From Planctomycetota bacterium (GTDB lineage Bacteria > Planctomycetota > Phycisphaerae > Sedimentisphaerales > Anaerohalosphaeraceae): a stretch of DNA of 6,004 bases. The DNA lies in assembly GCA_003644175.1 (NCBI GenBank), contig QNBS01000152.1, forward strand, positions 1-6,004. Direction: 5' to 3'. Shown here one piece after another: positions 5,377 to 6,004 of the stretch; the stretch's first letter is position 1; every line of letters starts with the position of its first letter. The notes under the pieces are model-generated. The model saw only the letters and a program-made list of their open reading frames with translations, searched no databases and was not told where the DNA came from. The translations under genes and the position numbers were made by a program.

Positions 5377-6004
5377 ATGCCTTTGAAGAACAAAGTCGCC
5401 CTGGTCACAGGTTCCGCCGGCGCCATCGGATACGGCGTCTGCAAAGGCCTGCTCGAAGCCGGCGCATCCCTCGCCGCAAGCGACCTGCCCGGCCGGCGAC
5501 TCGATGAACTCACCCGGGACCTCGAACAAATCGCACCCGGCCGCGTCCTCGGCGTGCCTCTGGATGTTACCGACGCCGCCTCCATCGACAAAGCATTCGA
5601 AACCATCATAGAAACCTTCGGCGGAATCGACATCCTCGTCCACAATGCAGGCATTGCAATGGTCGCCCGCTTAAGAGATATCGACATGGATGAATTCCGC
5701 CGCCTCGAAAAAGTCAACGTCGAAGGAACACTCCGGATCCTTCAGGCGATAGCCAACCACATGATCGCCCGGGCAACCGGCGGCGACATAATCATCATGT
5801 CCAGCAAGACCGTTCCCGCACCCGGCGCAGGCTTCGGCGGCTACAGCGCCACCAAAGCCGCCTGCTACCAATTAGGCAGAATCGCAAGCATCGAACTGGC
5901 GCCCCACGACATACGCGTAAACATGGTCGCCCCCGACGCCGTACTCTCCGAAGGAAAATTCACCTCCGGCCTGTGGGAAAAAGTAGGGCCGGACCGAATG
6001 AAAG
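5377..6004 (+). CDS. Short-chain dehydrogenase/reductase, N-terminal part (3' truncated)
   Basis: The frame is open to the window edge; 209 complete codons are visible from the ATG at 5377. An in-frame ATG at 5362 would add MEHTH. I prefer 5377 because MPLKNKVALVTG is a normal SDR beginning and a weak GGAA lies nine bases upstream. Classical SDR features are present: TGSAGAIGYG cofactor loop at 11-20, Asp36 after the second strand (suggesting NAD(H)), HNAG in place of NNAG, Ser143, and Tyr156-x-x-x-Lys160. The stretch around the active site (MSSKTVPAPGAGFGGYSATKAA in outline, Ser143 to Lys160) and VRVNM-like INVMVAPDAV region (here RVNMVAPDAVL), followed by SGLWEKVGPDRMK, resemble the dehydrogenase half of bifunctional rhamnulose-1-phosphate aldolase/lactaldehyde dehydrogenase proteins. 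Here it has its own start and no aldolase half. A cytosolic sugar or lactaldehyde dehydrogenase role fits the rhaA context but is inference. Confidence 0.9.
   Translation, partial: MPLKNKVALVTGSAGAIGYGVCKGLLEAGASLAASDLPGRRLDELTRDLEQIAPGRVLGVPLDVTDAASIDKAFETIIETFGGIDILVHNAGIAMVARLRDIDMDEFRRLEKVNVEGTLRILQAIANHMIARATGGDIIIMSSKTVPAPGAGFGGYSATKAACYQLGRIASIELAPHDIRVNMVAPDAVLSEGKFTSGLWEKVGPDRMK

Noticed and set aside
4275..5507. 410-codon plus-strand open frame across the permease, small protein and SDR start
   Set aside because: It is out of frame with three well-supported genes, its product is rich in arginine and has no recognisable motif, and no ribosome binding site precedes it.

Overview
The window holds a single plus-strand gene cluster for deoxyhexose or related sugar catabolism, anchored by an unmistakable L-rhamnose isomerase (rhaA). 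No gene is supported on the minus strand. Both edges cut through a gene. In order: the 3' part of a possible PHP/TIM-barrel-type hydrolase (<1-564); a SorE-like zinc-dependent medium-chain dehydrogenase of unusual length (580-2250); L-rhamnose isomerase with a TTG start (2279-3547); a 161-bp gap carrying a REP-like palindrome and an intrinsic terminator between two diverged inverted-repeat arms; an NCS1-type permease (3709-5157); a 59-residue two-helix membrane protein (5176-5355); and the 5' part of a short-chain dehydrogenase (5377->6004).

The first three genes are packed with 15 and 28 bases between them, and each downstream start has a ribosome binding site. The last three are also close (18 and 21 bases). 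The two blocks are separated by the terminator region, so the isomerase and permease blocks are either two transcription units or one unit with partial read-through. A likely working model is uptake by the permease with its small membrane partner, isomerisation of L-rhamnose to L-rhamnulose by RhaA, and redox steps on the sugar or its C3 product by the two dehydrogenases. No rhamnulokinase or separate aldolase is visible; they may lie outside the window.

Organism: a bacterium with moderately GC-rich DNA. The combination of RhaA, an NCS1-type permease with a small membrane protein next to it, a SorE-like dehydrogenase and a stand-alone SDR resembling the C-terminal domain of bifunctional aldolase/dehydrogenases recalls sugar clusters of the Planctomycetota/PVC group. 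This assignment is from memory of such clusters and is tentative.

The two points most worth following up are the dehydrogenase, which appears to carry a second, degenerate Rossmann unit (about 146 residues more than classical SorE), and the composite element at 3562-3693, in which a widespread REP-type palindrome and a terminator lie between 27-bp arms matching at 21 positions in inverted orientation.
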